From Elysia marginata (lineage: Eukaryota; Mollusca; Gastropoda; Plakobranchidae): DNA of 25,286 nucleotides. Shown piece after piece: positions 1-10,870 of this stretch. Below the pieces are notes generated by a model that saw nothing but the letters and a program-made list of their open reading frames with translations, had not been told where the DNA came from and searched no databases. Location of the stretch: NCBI GenBank assembly GCA_019649035.1, contig BMAT01010618.1, positions 16,265-41,550 of the forward strand, written 5' to 3'. The position numbers were made by a program, and so were the translations under genes. How positions within the stretch are numbered: the stretch's first letter is position 1; each line of letters begins with the position of its first letter.

Positions 1-124
1 GAGGAAAACCATCATCTGTTTCAGTGAGGAAAACCATCATCTGTTTCAGTGAGTAAAACCACCTTCTGTTTCAGTGAGGAAAACCATCCTCTGTTTCAGT
101 GAGGAAAACCATCCTTTATTTGAG
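1..124. repeat. 25-bp tandem repeat, about five copies
   Basis: Units begin at positions 1, 26, 51, 76 and 101, each close to GAGGAAAACCATCATCTG followed by TTTCAGT. Copies differ by a few substitutions and the fifth decays after about 15 bases. The array is cut by the window edge, so its full length is unknown. It lies in the intron just before the final exon of the fucosidase gene. No function is implied. Confidence 0.9.
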
Positions 125-230
125 ACCTGCTGTCTGTCCTTGTAGACAGTTTCACCTTTGACCTATAACCATGACAAACATAGTGTGTTGTTCTGTTGGG
201 ATGAAAGACACCATCATCTTTCTCTACCAG

Positions 231-498
231 GTACACAATGAAAAAAGGCTCATCTGGAGACTCTGCCTCAGTGACTGTCTACGCCTTCACCTTTGACTGG
301 CCGGGGTCTGGCAAGCTGTCTCTGGCTGTGCCTCAAGCGTCGGCGGTCACCGTGGTCACGCTCCTCGGTCGCGACGGTAACCTTGACTACACGACCCACT
401 CTACTCGAGGAATCAATATCAAGGTGCCGGCAATCCCGGTGAACAAAATGCCGTGCCAGTGGGTTTGGTGTTTCAAGATTTCCGCTGTGACAAATTAG
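231..498 (+). CDS. alpha-L-fucosidase, last coding exon (C-terminal domain)
   Basis: Lysosomal or secreted GH29 alpha-L-fucosidases remove terminal L-fucose from glycans. This exon carries only the C-terminal beta-sandwich domain, so no catalytic residue is present. The reading frame opens after a splice acceptor (TTTCTCTACCAG, ending at 230) with one base of a split codon, then Y-T-M-K-K. Recognisable family features are the VTVYAFTFDWP strand (animal fucosidases have VYAIFLxWP), the LLGRDGNLDY segment (family LLGxxGxLxW), a GINIKVP strand and the terminal CQWVWCFKI (family PCQWAWxLKL). The stop at 496-498 sits where family members end. The upstream exons are outside the window. The ATG at 238 is internal and not a start. 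The assignment rests on remembered family pattern and is strong for the domain. The gene subtype (FUCA1- or FUCA2-like) is not resolvable here. Confidence 0.88.
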
Positions 499-2246
499 TG
501 AAGTCAAACCCTCAACAGGCTGTCCAGTTTGGACAAAGTGATTAAGATTTTAAAAATTTTTCAGGTCATTTTGTTTAAGAGTTACCTAAGCATTTTTTTT
601 GTATTTCCAGATGAGGTTTAAACATTTTTGAACATAAAAGTGAACCACAAATCTAAAATGGAAAAAAAAAATATTCCAAAAGTAACTCATACACTTGACT
701 GTGGGTATCGGAACAAATACTTGCTGATTTTCCAAAGTTGGCCTGCTGAGGGTTAAACTCTCCCACTTCTATTTGCCATCTAATTGCATAATTGCCAAAT
801 CTTGGTGCAGTTTTTTTTTGTATTTAGCGAGAAGTTTGTTTAATATTCTCTTCTTTATGTAGTATTTACCCAGAGCACAGCTTTTTTACTATACAAATGA
901 TTTATATAGATCACAGAGAAATATTAGAGGAGTAGAAGTTTAGCTTATGGTTTTCTTTATACTTTTTATGTCTCATATTCTCTATGTATGATAATTTAAA
1001 CGTACAGCTGAATCATTCTATCGAAGGGAATAAAAAATTCTCCTTTCAAATAATTGAAAAACAAGACTTATTTGTTTTGCAACCACTCAAAATGAGTCTT
1101 AAGTCTAAATCGGAAGGTAGTCAGATATTGCTGTCACAGAAAAGCTTATTTTCTCTACTTCCAAATACAACGAACAGAAAAGCTCTATTGTTCTTCTGTG
1201 TGTAGTTATTGCCGTTTAAAGTGAGCAGGGTTAGGACTTATGAAGTTTCAGAAAAGGGAGAAAATTTCATTTAAAGTTCCGTCAATTATAAATTTGTTGA
1301 GGCCTTAGCAACCATACTAATTAAGATTAAACATATAAAACATGAAATTTCAATATGAATGAGGTGTGAAAACTGTTGAGAAATGGTTTTAACATCAGTA
1401 TATAAATTTGAACTATTTTGGCTCTCAATACCTACTAAGCTTTGTAAGCCTACATCTCAAAACTGAGCCATTTGACTTATGACTCATTTGGACAATATGC
1501 CATACATTTGGACTCTCCCAGTTGTGAAGTAACTTTGTGTTGTTATGAAATTGATATTCGGTTGCCCGTTTTTTTTTTTACACTGTGTGCTCTTTTTTTC
1601 AAAAGGTTAAACTTAATCAAAATAAAAAAAACCTTGTCAAGGGCTGCTTTTTTGTAAAACATGCACTGGTATCTTTTGTTTTTTTGTATGTAGTCCTGGT
1701 AAAGTTGAATTTTTCCCCCATTTTTCTAAATGCTAAAAATTGCATTGTTGAAAATAATGTCTAAATCATGAATATGTTGATTCTTATTCTGTGAATCTGT
1801 TTATCTCAAACTTTCATGAATGTTTCAATGTGTCTTGTTTTATATATATTTTAAATGTTTTGATGAGATTCTTGAGAATGTTCTCACATGGACTTTATGG
1901 AATATGTTCTTGTAGACATTGTGGATACACTGTAGTCTTTTTTTATCGTTAGGTCCTCTCACAAAAATTTCACATATATTGACATAATTTCAGAAAACAA
2001 AAAGTTTTATAGGATACAGCTACTTGAAACTTCCTCCTATATTGACCTTTTTTTGTATTTCTGTATTAATGTTTATAATTTTTAATTGGCCTCCACCTTT
2101 ATCAGTTTATGTGTCTGTGCAAAATTGAATTTCAGCTGCACGAATGTGTTTTATGTATGAGTTCTATACGCACTGGGTCAACCACATTCCACGGTGAACA
2201 AAATGTTTGTTGCAAAACTTGTTGAAGACATTTCCAGTGCAATAAA
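499..2246 (+). other. Probable fucosidase 3' UTR and poly(A) signal
   Basis: This AT-rich stretch after the fucosidase stop shows no long conserved reading frame; two short frames (984-1205 and 1472-1657) look random. Candidate poly(A) hexamers AATAAA occur near 1030, near 1620 and at 2241-2246. The last is in the context GTGCAATAAAAGA and is followed by a T/G-rich stretch, so it is my preferred 3' end. The actual cleavage site is not determined. Confidence 0.45.
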
Positions 2247-3180
2247 AGATTTTTTAAGTGATAAAGGTCAAGTGTTGTCATCGAAGACAGATTGAGCTGA
2301 ACAAAACTCGTTTGTTAATATTTCCTGCGTGATTAAAAAACAATTTTTTAAGACCAAATTTTCTTTCTAGCACCTCTAGCCATGTTGCATACAGCAATAA
2401 ATTGTATAGAATCCAGAAAATGAATACAGTACATGTATGATAGAACGATAACAAAGAGTTAAGAAGTGTTTGAATTTTGAACCACTGTACTTATCTCCCT
2501 TCATGTGCAAATACAGCAGCCTGTATAGGTCAACTTATTGACTATCTTATTCTTCATAACATAAGAAATGATGTTATTACTGTTTTGTTTGTGGCTATTA
2601 AAGTGTGATACAACAAGGCTAGTTTGTTTTAGGAAGTTTTTCTTGTGTGCAATCCCTCATAGTACGGGAAGTTTTTGTCCATACTGCTATCACTTGATGT
2701 GAATTGGATTTTGTTATTGTAAAATCATTTTTAAAAAAATGAACAGGATTATAATGATGATAATTATAATGAAAATGTTGCTGATGATAATACATTAAAT
2801 GATGATGAAAACGGTAGTGTTGATAAAGTTAACGATGATGTTCATGATGATAACAACGGTGGTATTGATGATAATGGTGGTAATGACAGCAGTAATATTT
2901 TTGAGGAGAACGATGGTGAAGAATACTTATCTAGATTTCAAATCTAGATCAAGCTGAAAAATGTGGCAAGCAGAAATGTGTAAATTATGATCTGTCCGTA
3001 AAGACAAATATCGGACATTGGAGTGGAAACGGTTCACTATACTTGGTGCAGAGATCGTGCATTTCATGAGCTTTTGCGCACCTTTTGAAACAAATGGTTG
3101 TTTGGTTCAAAAGTTATATGCCCATTTTCACATAATTTGCCTTACGACCATTGGACGAGCATTTAGGAGTAAGTTCTGAC
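2247..3180. other. Intergenic; degenerate GAT microsatellite
   Basis: No gene is seen. Positions about 2752-2905 hold an imperfect GATGAT/GATAAT tract with interruptions, a decayed microsatellite. A short open frame through it is low complexity. Confidence 0.6.
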
Positions 3181-3470
3181 AACATGGCTCTGTAGATTAA
3201 ATTTTAAAGAATTTGAGCATCTGATTGTATTTTTATGGCTACTCGGGAAGCACAATCTCTGGTATTCCTTGTTGCAGATTGCGCACCTTTTTCTGTGGCA
3301 CAATAGAAAAACATATATGACACAGAATAAATAAAACACTCCTAGATCATTTTTGATACACCCTATTGGGGTGCGCGTATGTGTGTATGTGTGATGGTGT
3401 ATCGAAAATGGTCTAAGAAGAGCATTTTTTTTTAAAGCTGCGCAACATTTTTTCCTGTCGAGCCGCACAA
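3181..3470. repeat. Diverged dispersed repeat, copy 1
   Basis: The segment from 3274 (GCAGATTGCGCACC, then a variable stretch, then CACAATAGAAA) to about 3355 (AAACACTCCTAGATCATTTTT) matches 16048-16127 with scattered substitutions. Flanking text on the left (AATTTGAGCATCT near 3210, AATTTGAGCGTCT near 16245) may belong to the same family. The boundaries and class are unknown. A 101-residue minus-strand frame across it (3163-3468) is His/Cys-rich noise and not called. Confidence 0.5.
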
Positions 3471-4510
3471 AGAAGTGTGAATCTGCAAGAAGAATAAAAA
3501 GCAGTAAAAATACTAAAACAAAACACGACAGTGTTGTCTGTGATCCGTTTTAATTTTAATGTAGATTTTCATTTTTGTGTGTGAGAGGGTGGTGGGTGGG
3601 GTGGGGTCTATAAGTTTAAACTAAAAATGCCCGAAAATAAAAAAAAAACAACTAACAAAACAGCAACAACAACATTAACAGCAGCAACAGCAGTAACAAC
3701 AATAACAACAACAGCAACAACAACAACAACAGCAACAGCAACAACAATAATAGCAGCAACAACAACCACAATTAATAAACGATACAATTACAAGATTCAT
3801 CTAATGAAATAACATATTTTTGTAACACCAGAGTAGTCAGGCGGGAATTTTATTGTATATCATTCTGTATCAGGTTCAAAGCGAGATCACCTTGAGTGCA
3901 AAAAAGATAAATACCTTACGTTCTACAATTTTGTATAAGTTTCTATTAAAACTCGGCAAAGGTAAGCATCTAATACTCTTGACTTCTTCTTTCATATTCC
4001 TGTAGCTTTTGTAGCTGCGTAACAACTGTAACTGTCTTTTTTTTCTTTCACTTAATTAAAAAGCTTGGTTTCTTGACACCTCTTGCCTTTTATGGTTAAT
4101 TTCTGTTTCTTGTAACCTTTCCCCCCCCTATCACAAAAAAGTAATCATTTATAGGGAACAATAAAGATAAAAATGACAAAGGCTATAGGGCCTACTTCTA
4201 ACGTCAGGTATTTTGTAATTGGTCCAACAAGAAACAAGTACAGTGGATTTCTTTCTCCTTGCTAATCTAAGGTGTTATATTATCCAGTTTCTTTGATCCA
4301 TGTATTTTATGGTACATTTTGTAATCCCCAGCTCTATAAAGATGCAATACTCAAACTATTTTGAATATGCTTTCCATATACAGTACACATGACGTATGCT
4401 GAAGCTAAACTAATCAAAATCTGCGTTTGTCTCTCCCCCCTATGATTGTTATTCTTTACTGGAGCAAAACTAATCTAACTAGATCTAGAAACAAACTACA
4501 TCATTCTAGC
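3471..4510. other. Intergenic region with CAA/CAG microsatellite
   Basis: A (CAA)n tract with CAG and TAA interruptions lies at about 3655-3775. It creates a poly-Thr frame that is not a gene. The rest is AT-rich without recognisable coding. It includes the 3' flank of the minus-strand peptide gene. A minus-strand AATAAA is readable at 3849-3854, 650 bp past that gene's stop, as one possible poly(A) signal. Confidence 0.5.
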
Positions 4511-5541
4511 TTACGCGGCTTGTGTTGAAAGCTGGAGTGGCTGGTGGCGGCGAAGGAAATCTCTCTCTAGATCTGCTACCAGAGCCCCACTTGCTATCGC
4601 TAGCGAACGCTTCCCTAGGAACTCAGCGTATCTTTTCATGGATGGCGTTATTGAACGCTTTCCGGGAAATTCTGCCCACTTCTTCATCTTCTGTAGCGGT
4701 AGATCTACCGAACGCTGCCCGGAAAAACCAGCGTATGTTCTCCAGGCTGGGGGCATTGAACGCTTCCCGGGAAATTCTGCCCACTTCTTCGTCTTCTGTA
4801 GCGGTAGATCTACCGAACGCTGCCCAGCAAACTCTGCGTCTCCCCTAGCTGTAGTCTGTGCTAGGTCAACCGGAAGCGGAAAGAAAGCGTTCAGTTCGTT
4901 ACTTGTGCCACTAGCCTCGTCATCATTACCGTTCCATTTTGTCCTTCCTTTTAGCATTTCCTTTCTGCGATGGTCAAGGTTTTTCCCGAGGCTTTTGTCT
5001 GATACCTGTGGCGTGGCAGACTTGATGAAAGCGCCGAGGTTCCTCCAGGCATCCCCAAGCATGACTCTCGCTAGTTGGCTTCTCGCCATCACACGCTTGC
5101 CTTCACCGGCCTCCTGTCCGGCTGCTTCTCTCGAGGTCAGCTCATCCCCGCGCATGCTCAGAAAACTCCGCCCACCATTGGTTCCTTGTGTCCACGCCTG
5201 CGGTCTAGAACCACCATCTCTCTTCCCAACGAACTCGTTGAACCTTTTGGACAGTCTATGGTCCTTTTGTTTTTGTTCTTCTTCTTCATGTTTGGTCTTC
5301 CCCTCAGTTTCGAAAAACATAATAGCCTCCCCTTGTCCACCAGTTGCCCCTTCTGCTGAGTCGCCTTGATCGCTGGCGAAGTGAAGCGGCGCGTCGGAGT
5401 CAAGGTCAAGGTTATTGTCAAGGCCTTGCAGGAATCTCACTGTCTCCTCCCTGGGTTGCAAGGCGCCTTGTCCCGACTGGAGAACACTCCTTTCTGTTCT
5501 GACCTTAGTCTTAGGCGTATGACCAGTATGCGACATCGGGT
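4511..5541 (-). CDS. Neuropeptide precursor-like, AEFx-amide repeats (main exon)
   Basis: A 341-residue frame runs from the Met at 5536 to TAA at 4511-4513. That Met begins no signal peptide. A splice acceptor (TTCTAAACCCAG) ends at 5542, so this is probably the final exon, entered in phase 1 (AC-CCG-ATG). Residues 1-230 are acidic, polar spacer containing KRFNEFVGKR at 97-106, which gives FNEFV-amide. Residues 241-310 are two tandem 35-residue units (SVDLPLQK-x-KKWAEFPGKRS, then a YA-x-F-x peptide). A partial earlier unit ends in DAEFAGQR. Predicted amides are WAEFP (twice), YAEFL and FNEFV. YAGFS and DAEFA end in GQR, which should prevent normal KR processing and amidation. I do not recognise the named family. 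The annelid EFLGamide/TRH-like family is a loose resemblance but normally has an extra Gly. I found no convincing signal-peptide exon between this exon and 11.3 kb. Coding status is well supported by repeats and motifs; function is inferred. Confidence 0.75.
4621..4830 (-). repeat. Intragenic 105-bp coding duplication
   Basis: The stretches starting at 4651 and 4756 (plus-strand TTGAACGCTT, then nearly the same GGGAAATTCTGCCCAC and GTAGATCTACCGAACGCTGC) are 105 bases apart, exactly 35 codons. They are the DNA basis of the tandem peptide units in the AEFx-amide precursor. Near-identity over about 70 bases suggests a recent in-frame duplication. Confidence 0.85.
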
Positions 5542-6259
5542 CTGGGTTTAGAATGGATAATTATAGATTAGTGTTTACGATAGATTACAAACCCACACAC
5601 ACACTTAACACGCTAGGCGCTGCATCCTCAGTGTAGGCCTATATATATTTAACCCTGCATTATGGCACATGAAACAACACATCTGGGAGATAAGGGAAAC
5701 GGATCAAACATAGCAGGCAATTATATTTTCTGACGTTTTGAAACAGACGTAGTATAATTATTACATGTATTATTTAAGAGACTAAAAGAATTGGAACTTA
5801 CATGTTTGCTGTCAAACATTTAGCTTTAATTCATAATAATTATACTTAAGGGAACAAAATGATATCCTGATAATTGTATTGATAGTACTTGTAAAAAGGT
5901 TAGCATCTTTAGTTGCTTTTAGAAATGCTAAAGTGGAGGTCTAAACCAAAGCTTTTCCGTGTGTCCAGTTGTTGTTTGAAAAAAAATCTTAGCAAGAAAA
6001 TCAAAAGAAACACACCGTATTCCGCGGTTATACTGGTGCTTAGATTGAATCATTGATGGGAAATAATTATAAAAAAATTATTAGACTACAATCTGGTTAA
6101 AGTTTGAATGTGGATTAGGTTAACTAATTTATGGCTCAACAAGTTCTTCGCTAGATAGCGATCTGTATACATACATGTTTGACAACTGGCACTGCGGGAA
6201 CGAGATCACTGTAAATTACTGCCTCAAGCAACATGACTTGCAAAGCTCATCAAACATTT
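5542..6259. other. Upstream or intronic region of the AEFx gene; nothing coding seen
   Basis: AT-rich sequence with a short CA repeat near 5595. I scanned minus-strand ATGs here for a hydrophobic leader ending in a phase-1 GT donor and found none that convinced me. The minus-strand text CATGTAAGTTCC near 5805 resembles a donor but follows no signal sequence. Confidence 0.4.
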
Positions 6260-7065
6260 TTGCTGCAGTGGCTGCATCTTATTCTAACATAAAACACCTA
6301 CTCTTGTTGCTGAAGCGGCTGCATCTTATTCTAACATTAAACATGTACTCTTGTTGTTGTAGCGGCTGCATCTTTCTATAACATGAAACACCTACTCTTG
6401 TTGCTATCTTATTCTAACATAAAACATGTACTCTTGTTGCTGTAGCGGCTGCACCTTTCTATAACATGAAACATCTACTCTACTCTTTTTGCTGCGGCTG
6501 CATCTTATTTTAACATAAAACACCTACTTTTGTTTCTATGACTGATGCTTTTTTACGTAAAACACCTACTCATGTTGCTGTGGCTGCTGCATAATATAAC
6601 ACAGAGCACCTACTCTTGACGATGCGGCTGCTGCATAATATAACACAGAGCACCTACTCTTGACGATGCGGCTGCTGCATAGTATAACACAGAGCACTTA
6701 CTCTTGTCGATGCGGCTGCTGCATAATATAACACAGACCACCTACTTTTGTCGATGCGGCTGCTGCATAATATAACACAGAGCACCTACTCTTGTCGAAG
6801 CGGCTGCTGCATAATATAACACCGAGCACCTACTCTTGTCGATGCGGCTGCTGCATAATATAACACCGAGCATCTACTCTTGTCGCTGCGGCTGCATCCT
6901 ACTCTTGTGTAACACCTACCTCTGTTGCTGCAGTAGCTGCATCTTATTCTAACACAAAACAACCACTCTTTTGCTGCAGCTGCAAATTATGCTGCTGCTG
7001 TTTGTACTAACATAAAATACCCACGCTTGTAGCTGCGGCTGCTGCGGCTGCTGCGGCTGTTCATA
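6260..7065. repeat. Minisatellite array, 44-bp core units
   Basis: Seven regular 44-bp units start at 6577, 6621, 6665, 6709, 6753, 6797 and 6841. The unit contains GGCTGCTGCATAATATAACA, then CAGAGCACCTACTCTTG and CGAT. They are flanked by more diverged relatives sharing CACCTACTCTTGTTGCTG and GCTGCATCTTATTCTAACAT from about 6260 and again to about 7065. The 44-base unit is not a multiple of three, so it is not a coding repeat. The central units are the most alike, as expected if the array expands from the middle. Confidence 0.92.
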
Positions 7066-7376
7066 GTTGTTGTCAGATTCGCTCCATCAGTATTGACTGC
7101 TGGAGTGTCAAATAATATTTGACAGTTTTTTTGGTGCTGCAATCGCACAGTCCTTGCAGTTGAGATCAGCCAACAGACTTACAACTTCTCTTCCATATCT
7201 TTTATTAACTGTGCGCTGTTGAAATCGGCGAGATTCGAGGACTTTAGTATGGTTCATTTAAAAAAAAAATGGAAGAAAATTTGACTTGCAGAGCTTAGGT
7301 CTTAACATTAAAACGGAAGAAATTTCGAAACTCAGAACCTAAAAGGAAAGGAAACATGACGCCCCTAATCTAGGCT

Positions 7377-9382
7377 AGATCTAGGCCTGGGTAGATATGG
7401 AAAAGGCCTTCGATAGAGTCTGGAAAAAAGGTATTATCCTGCAACTGATGCAAGCTGGAGTGTCCCACAACATGCTGAAATGGAAACAAAACTATCTCAG
7501 CCAAAGGACAGGGAGAGTAAACCTTCAAGGAAGAGAAAGCAGGCAAGCAATTTTCAAGGATGGTGTCCCACAGGGTGGAGTCCTCTCCCCCACACTGTTC
7601 CTAGTATTTATGAACAGCATCCATAACATCATCAAACCTCATGTGAAAGCTGCACTTTATGCAGATGACCTAGCACTCATATGCTCTGAAGATAGCTGTG
7701 GAACAGCCCAAGTGAGACTACAAGAATGCTTAACACTTCTAGAGCAATGGACAGACGACTGGGCGATGACTGTAAATGCCGCCAAAACAACCTACAGCAT
7801 CTTCTCCCTCTCAACAAAGATACCTAACCTGAGGCTTAGAATCAACAACTCACTGCTAGAAAAAGAAAACTTCTCCAAGTACTTAGGTGTCACTTTTGAC
7901 CCTCGTCTCACCTGGTGCAAGCAGATTGAAACAGTCCAGAAGAATGCAGTAAGAAGAACTTTATTGTTGAAGACGCTGACAGGAACAAGCTGGGGAGCAG
8001 ACATGAAACTACTGAAGAAAACATATGTAGGCTATGTCCGACCTGTCATGGAATACGGAATTGCAGCATGGGGAACCGCTTCTAAGACAAATTTCATAAG
8101 ATTGAAAGAGTACAGAACCATAGCCTCAGAATCATGACAGGTGGAATAAAGAGTACTCCAATAAACAGAATGGAATCAGTAACAGGCCTGGAATCCTTGG
8201 AAGACAGGAGAAAAAAGAAAATTGTATGTCAGTACACCAAATTCCAACATCTCGCAAGCCATCCCATGTGCAAACTAATAACAAACAATCCAAGGAATAG
8301 GTTGAAGCGGACAAACTTCACAGCCTCTGCTCAACAGATTCACAAAAGCCTTGAGTTGCCGGATCTCAGACCAGACACTCCACTTCAGTCCTCAATAGAC
8401 TGGCCTCCCTGGAATCAGCAGAGCCAAATAGAAATTGTGAAAGACATTGATGGTGTGACCAGCAAAAAGTCTATGATTAAGAGAGAGCTTCATTGTCTGA
8501 CACAAAACATGCTCGATAAGACATATCCCTCAAACAACTGGATAAGAGCATTTACAGATGGATCAGCCTCAGAGGCAGTACGAGATGGAGGAGGTGGGGT
8601 TTATATAGAATGACCCGATAACTCCAGTTCTAAAATCAGCATTTCAACAGGGAAGTACTCCACCAATTACAAGGCAGAGGCTGAAGCACTCCAAGAGGCA
8701 GCAAAGGTGCTTGTAAATAGTGAGGCTACTCACTTTGCAAAAGTGGTTTTACTGACAGATGCAAGGTCAGTCCTTGATGCACTCAATAGAACTAAGTTCC
8801 CAGAAGTCAACGCCCTAGCCCAAGCCATCACGACACTCAGCTTAACAGCGAGTAAACTTGTTTTACAGTGGATCCCTGGTCACGTAGACATCTTTGGTAA
8901 TGATGTTGCTGATCAACTGGCGAAAGAGGGTGGCATGATGGAACAAATCCAGCACAAACCTAGCTACAATGAGGCTAAAACACTCATCAACTCCGCCCTC
9001 TACTGTCATTGGAGGCAAGAACACCCTCAGCACAACTCCAGGGATGCCATTCACAAGCTCTCAAGGGCTGAGCAGGTCACAATTTTAGACTGAGAACACG
9101 GCATAACAGGCTGAAACATCACCTGTTCTCACGCTTTAGAATTGGAGATGGCCCAAATTGCCCGTGCGGCGCAAATCGCCAAGACGCCCAGCATGTGCTC
9201 CAGGACTGCCCACTGTTGGACGACGCAAGACTAAAATATTGGCCAGATTTTAGGGAGATGAACCAGAACCTTTATGGCAGCGCTCTCCAGCTGAGAATCA
9301 CTGCGGAGTTCATCTATGCCTCAGACCTCACCATCTGATCTACCATGAAGAACGAAGAAGAAGAAGAAGAAGATCTAGGCCT
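7377..9382 (+). mobile_element. 5'-truncated I-like non-LTR retrotransposon with TSD
   Basis: The insertion is bounded by a perfect 12-bp direct repeat, AGATCTAGGCCT, at 7377-7388 and 9371-9382, which is the expected target-site duplication. Between them lie the 3' half of a reverse transcriptase, an RNase H domain, a C-x-C-x8-H-x4-C motif, a stop at 9336-9338, and a short GAA-rich 3' tail (about 9348-9370). The endonuclease, ORF1 and the first RT blocks are missing, typical of abortive reverse transcription. An RNase H after RT places it near the I group, to which the snail element nimbus belongs, but the exact clade needs a tree. Confidence 0.92.
7389..9338 (+). pseudogene. Decayed LINE ORF2: RT, RNase H and zinc-knuckle-like end
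   Basis: The frame opens at RT block A (MEKAFDRVW, near 7397), then the GVPQGGVLSPTLF block and the catalytic YADDLALIC block (about 7657-7684). It changes frame near 8110 (apparent 1-bp loss) and continues with the connecting region to RNase H. A TGA at 8611-8613 replaces an expected Trp. The RNase H acidic residues are visible as TDGSA, KAEAEAL, LTDARSVLD and GNDVADQLAKE (about 8555-8930). Near 9085 a second 1-bp loss moves the frame, after which CPCG, then H, then CP forms the C-terminal Cys/His motif at about 9159-9210. Two frameshifts and one nonsense change make the copy non-functional. Similarity to live elements is still high enough to read every block, so the insertion is not very old. 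Confidence 0.88.
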
Positions 9383-9867
9383 TCTCAAGACTATAGATCA
9401 AAATATCTAGATCTATATCTTTAGATTTCTAGGTTCGAGACCAAAATCTAAACCAAATTTTGCTTTCCTATGCAACCATTGACAGGCGAAATTGGCAAAA
9501 GGGGCAAAACTTTGATTTATTTTAGTGTATTCTTCTGCCTAACAGTTTTTTTAAGTCGTGTTAAACCTGTCTTAAATAATAGCTCAAATTCGACAATTTG
9601 TCTCGCGTTTAGAGTGAAGGGGTCGGATGTGACAACTTTCATCTTCAAAAGTATTTCTATTTTTGACAAGACATTTTTCTAAGCTTCCAAACGTTATATA
9701 TTTCATAAAAATTATCAATATTTTGTGGTAAGATAATTAATAAAACTCCTGCTGGTAAAAAATATAGAAGAAAAATAGACCTTCAGTGGCGTTTTCTACA
9801 AAAAAAGAAATAAATTTCCAACTTCCGACTCATTGACCCTGGAGGAGAGAATGAATTTTTTAACAAT
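9383..9867. other. AT-rich spacer, nothing recognised
   Basis: A 70-codon plus-strand frame (9470-9682) has no recognisable motif and is likely chance. Several AGATCT/CTAGATC words just after the LINE resemble the target-site sequence. Otherwise nothing stands out. Confidence 0.4.
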
Positions 9868-9869
9868 AC

Positions 9870-10082
9870 AGACCTTTAGCACACGCACCGTGTCTCACTA
9901 CGCGTACGTGAAAATCGGGAAAGCAGATTGAGTTACTATAAAAATAATGAAACCAGTTTCTAAAAATAGACCCACAGACGTTCTATTTTTAGAAACTGGT
10001 TTCATTATTTTTATAGTAACTCAATCGGCTTTCCCGATTTTCACGTACGCGTAGTGAGACACGGTGCGTGTGCTAAAGGTCT
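9870..10082. repeat. Near-perfect 101-bp inverted repeat (fold-back)
   Basis: The left arm 9870-9970 and right arm 9982-10082 are reverse complements except for one mismatch (A9925 against G10027). They are separated by an 11-base loop, CCCACAGACGT. Arm ends are A-GACCTTTAGCAC and GTGCTAAAGGTC-T. No coding capacity is seen. It could be a fold-back transposon or MITE, a recent palindromic duplication, or an assembly or amplification artefact. Confidence 0.95.
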
Positions 10083-10490
10083 CTAGTGCGTGTAAGAAAA
10101 CCCGAACGCAGTCAACCTATGCTTTAAAATAAAGCGCACCGATTTTTCTATGAGTTTGATAAGAAAAAGTTATGGCATTTTCGAACACACATAACTGTAA
10201 AAAAATAAAATATTAGTAAAGGGAATCAAATAAAAAAGATAAGATAAATAAAATGATATAACAAATTAGATGCAACTGATATATTTAAGCTCCGCCATTA
10301 ATTTTTCTCCTCTTAAATATAATATAAACTTCGCTATGCAAGCCAAGCCTGGGCATTCTACTTTTTCTATCACCACCATCGTTCAGTTCTTTGTCAACTT
10401 AGCTGCTACCTGAAAAGATAATAACCTTTTTACCATAAATCTGGTTATTGGTTCTTTCACATAGTTTGTTGGGATCTCGTTTGGCTGTGA
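10083..10490. other. AT-rich spacer, nothing recognised
   Basis: No exon, repeat family or RNA gene can be supported in this stretch. Confidence 0.4.
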
Positions 10491-10493
10491 CGC

Positions 10494-10565
<72 letters not shown>

Positions 10566-10567
10566 TC

Positions 10568-10601
<34 letters not shown>

Positions 10602-10655
10602 TTCACCACCACCATCATCATCATCATCGTCACTATCATCATCATCATTATCATT

Positions 10656-10737
<82 letters not shown>

Positions 10738-10870
10738 CCACCACAACCTCCACCACCACCCTCATCATGATCATCATAGGCATTCTCACTACAATCATCA
10801 TAATCATCCTTATTACCATCACCACCATCACCATCAACATCATAGTCGTCATAATCATCACCGCAACGAC
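10491..10870. repeat. Long (CAT)n microsatellite
   Basis: Almost uninterrupted CAT units run from 10493 to about 10737 with CAC interruptions, then a degenerate tail to about 10870. All six-frame proteins here (poly-His, poly-Ser, poly-Asp, poly-Met) are consequences of the repeat. Confidence 0.97.

Noticed and set aside
268-507. Minus-strand 79-codon frame over the fucosidase exon
   Set aside because: Antisense to a recognised fucosidase C-terminal domain with its own splice acceptor.
4522-5551. Plus-strand frames of 61-243 codons opposite the AEFx exon
   Set aside because: Antisense shadows. Codon-phase repeats and processing motifs make sense only on the minus strand.
6577-6884. CRISPR array
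   Set aside because: Units are contiguous 44-bp repeats without unique spacers, and the host is eukaryotic.
8132-8314. Minus-strand frames in the LINE
   Set aside because: Antisense to readable RT/RNase H coding sequence.
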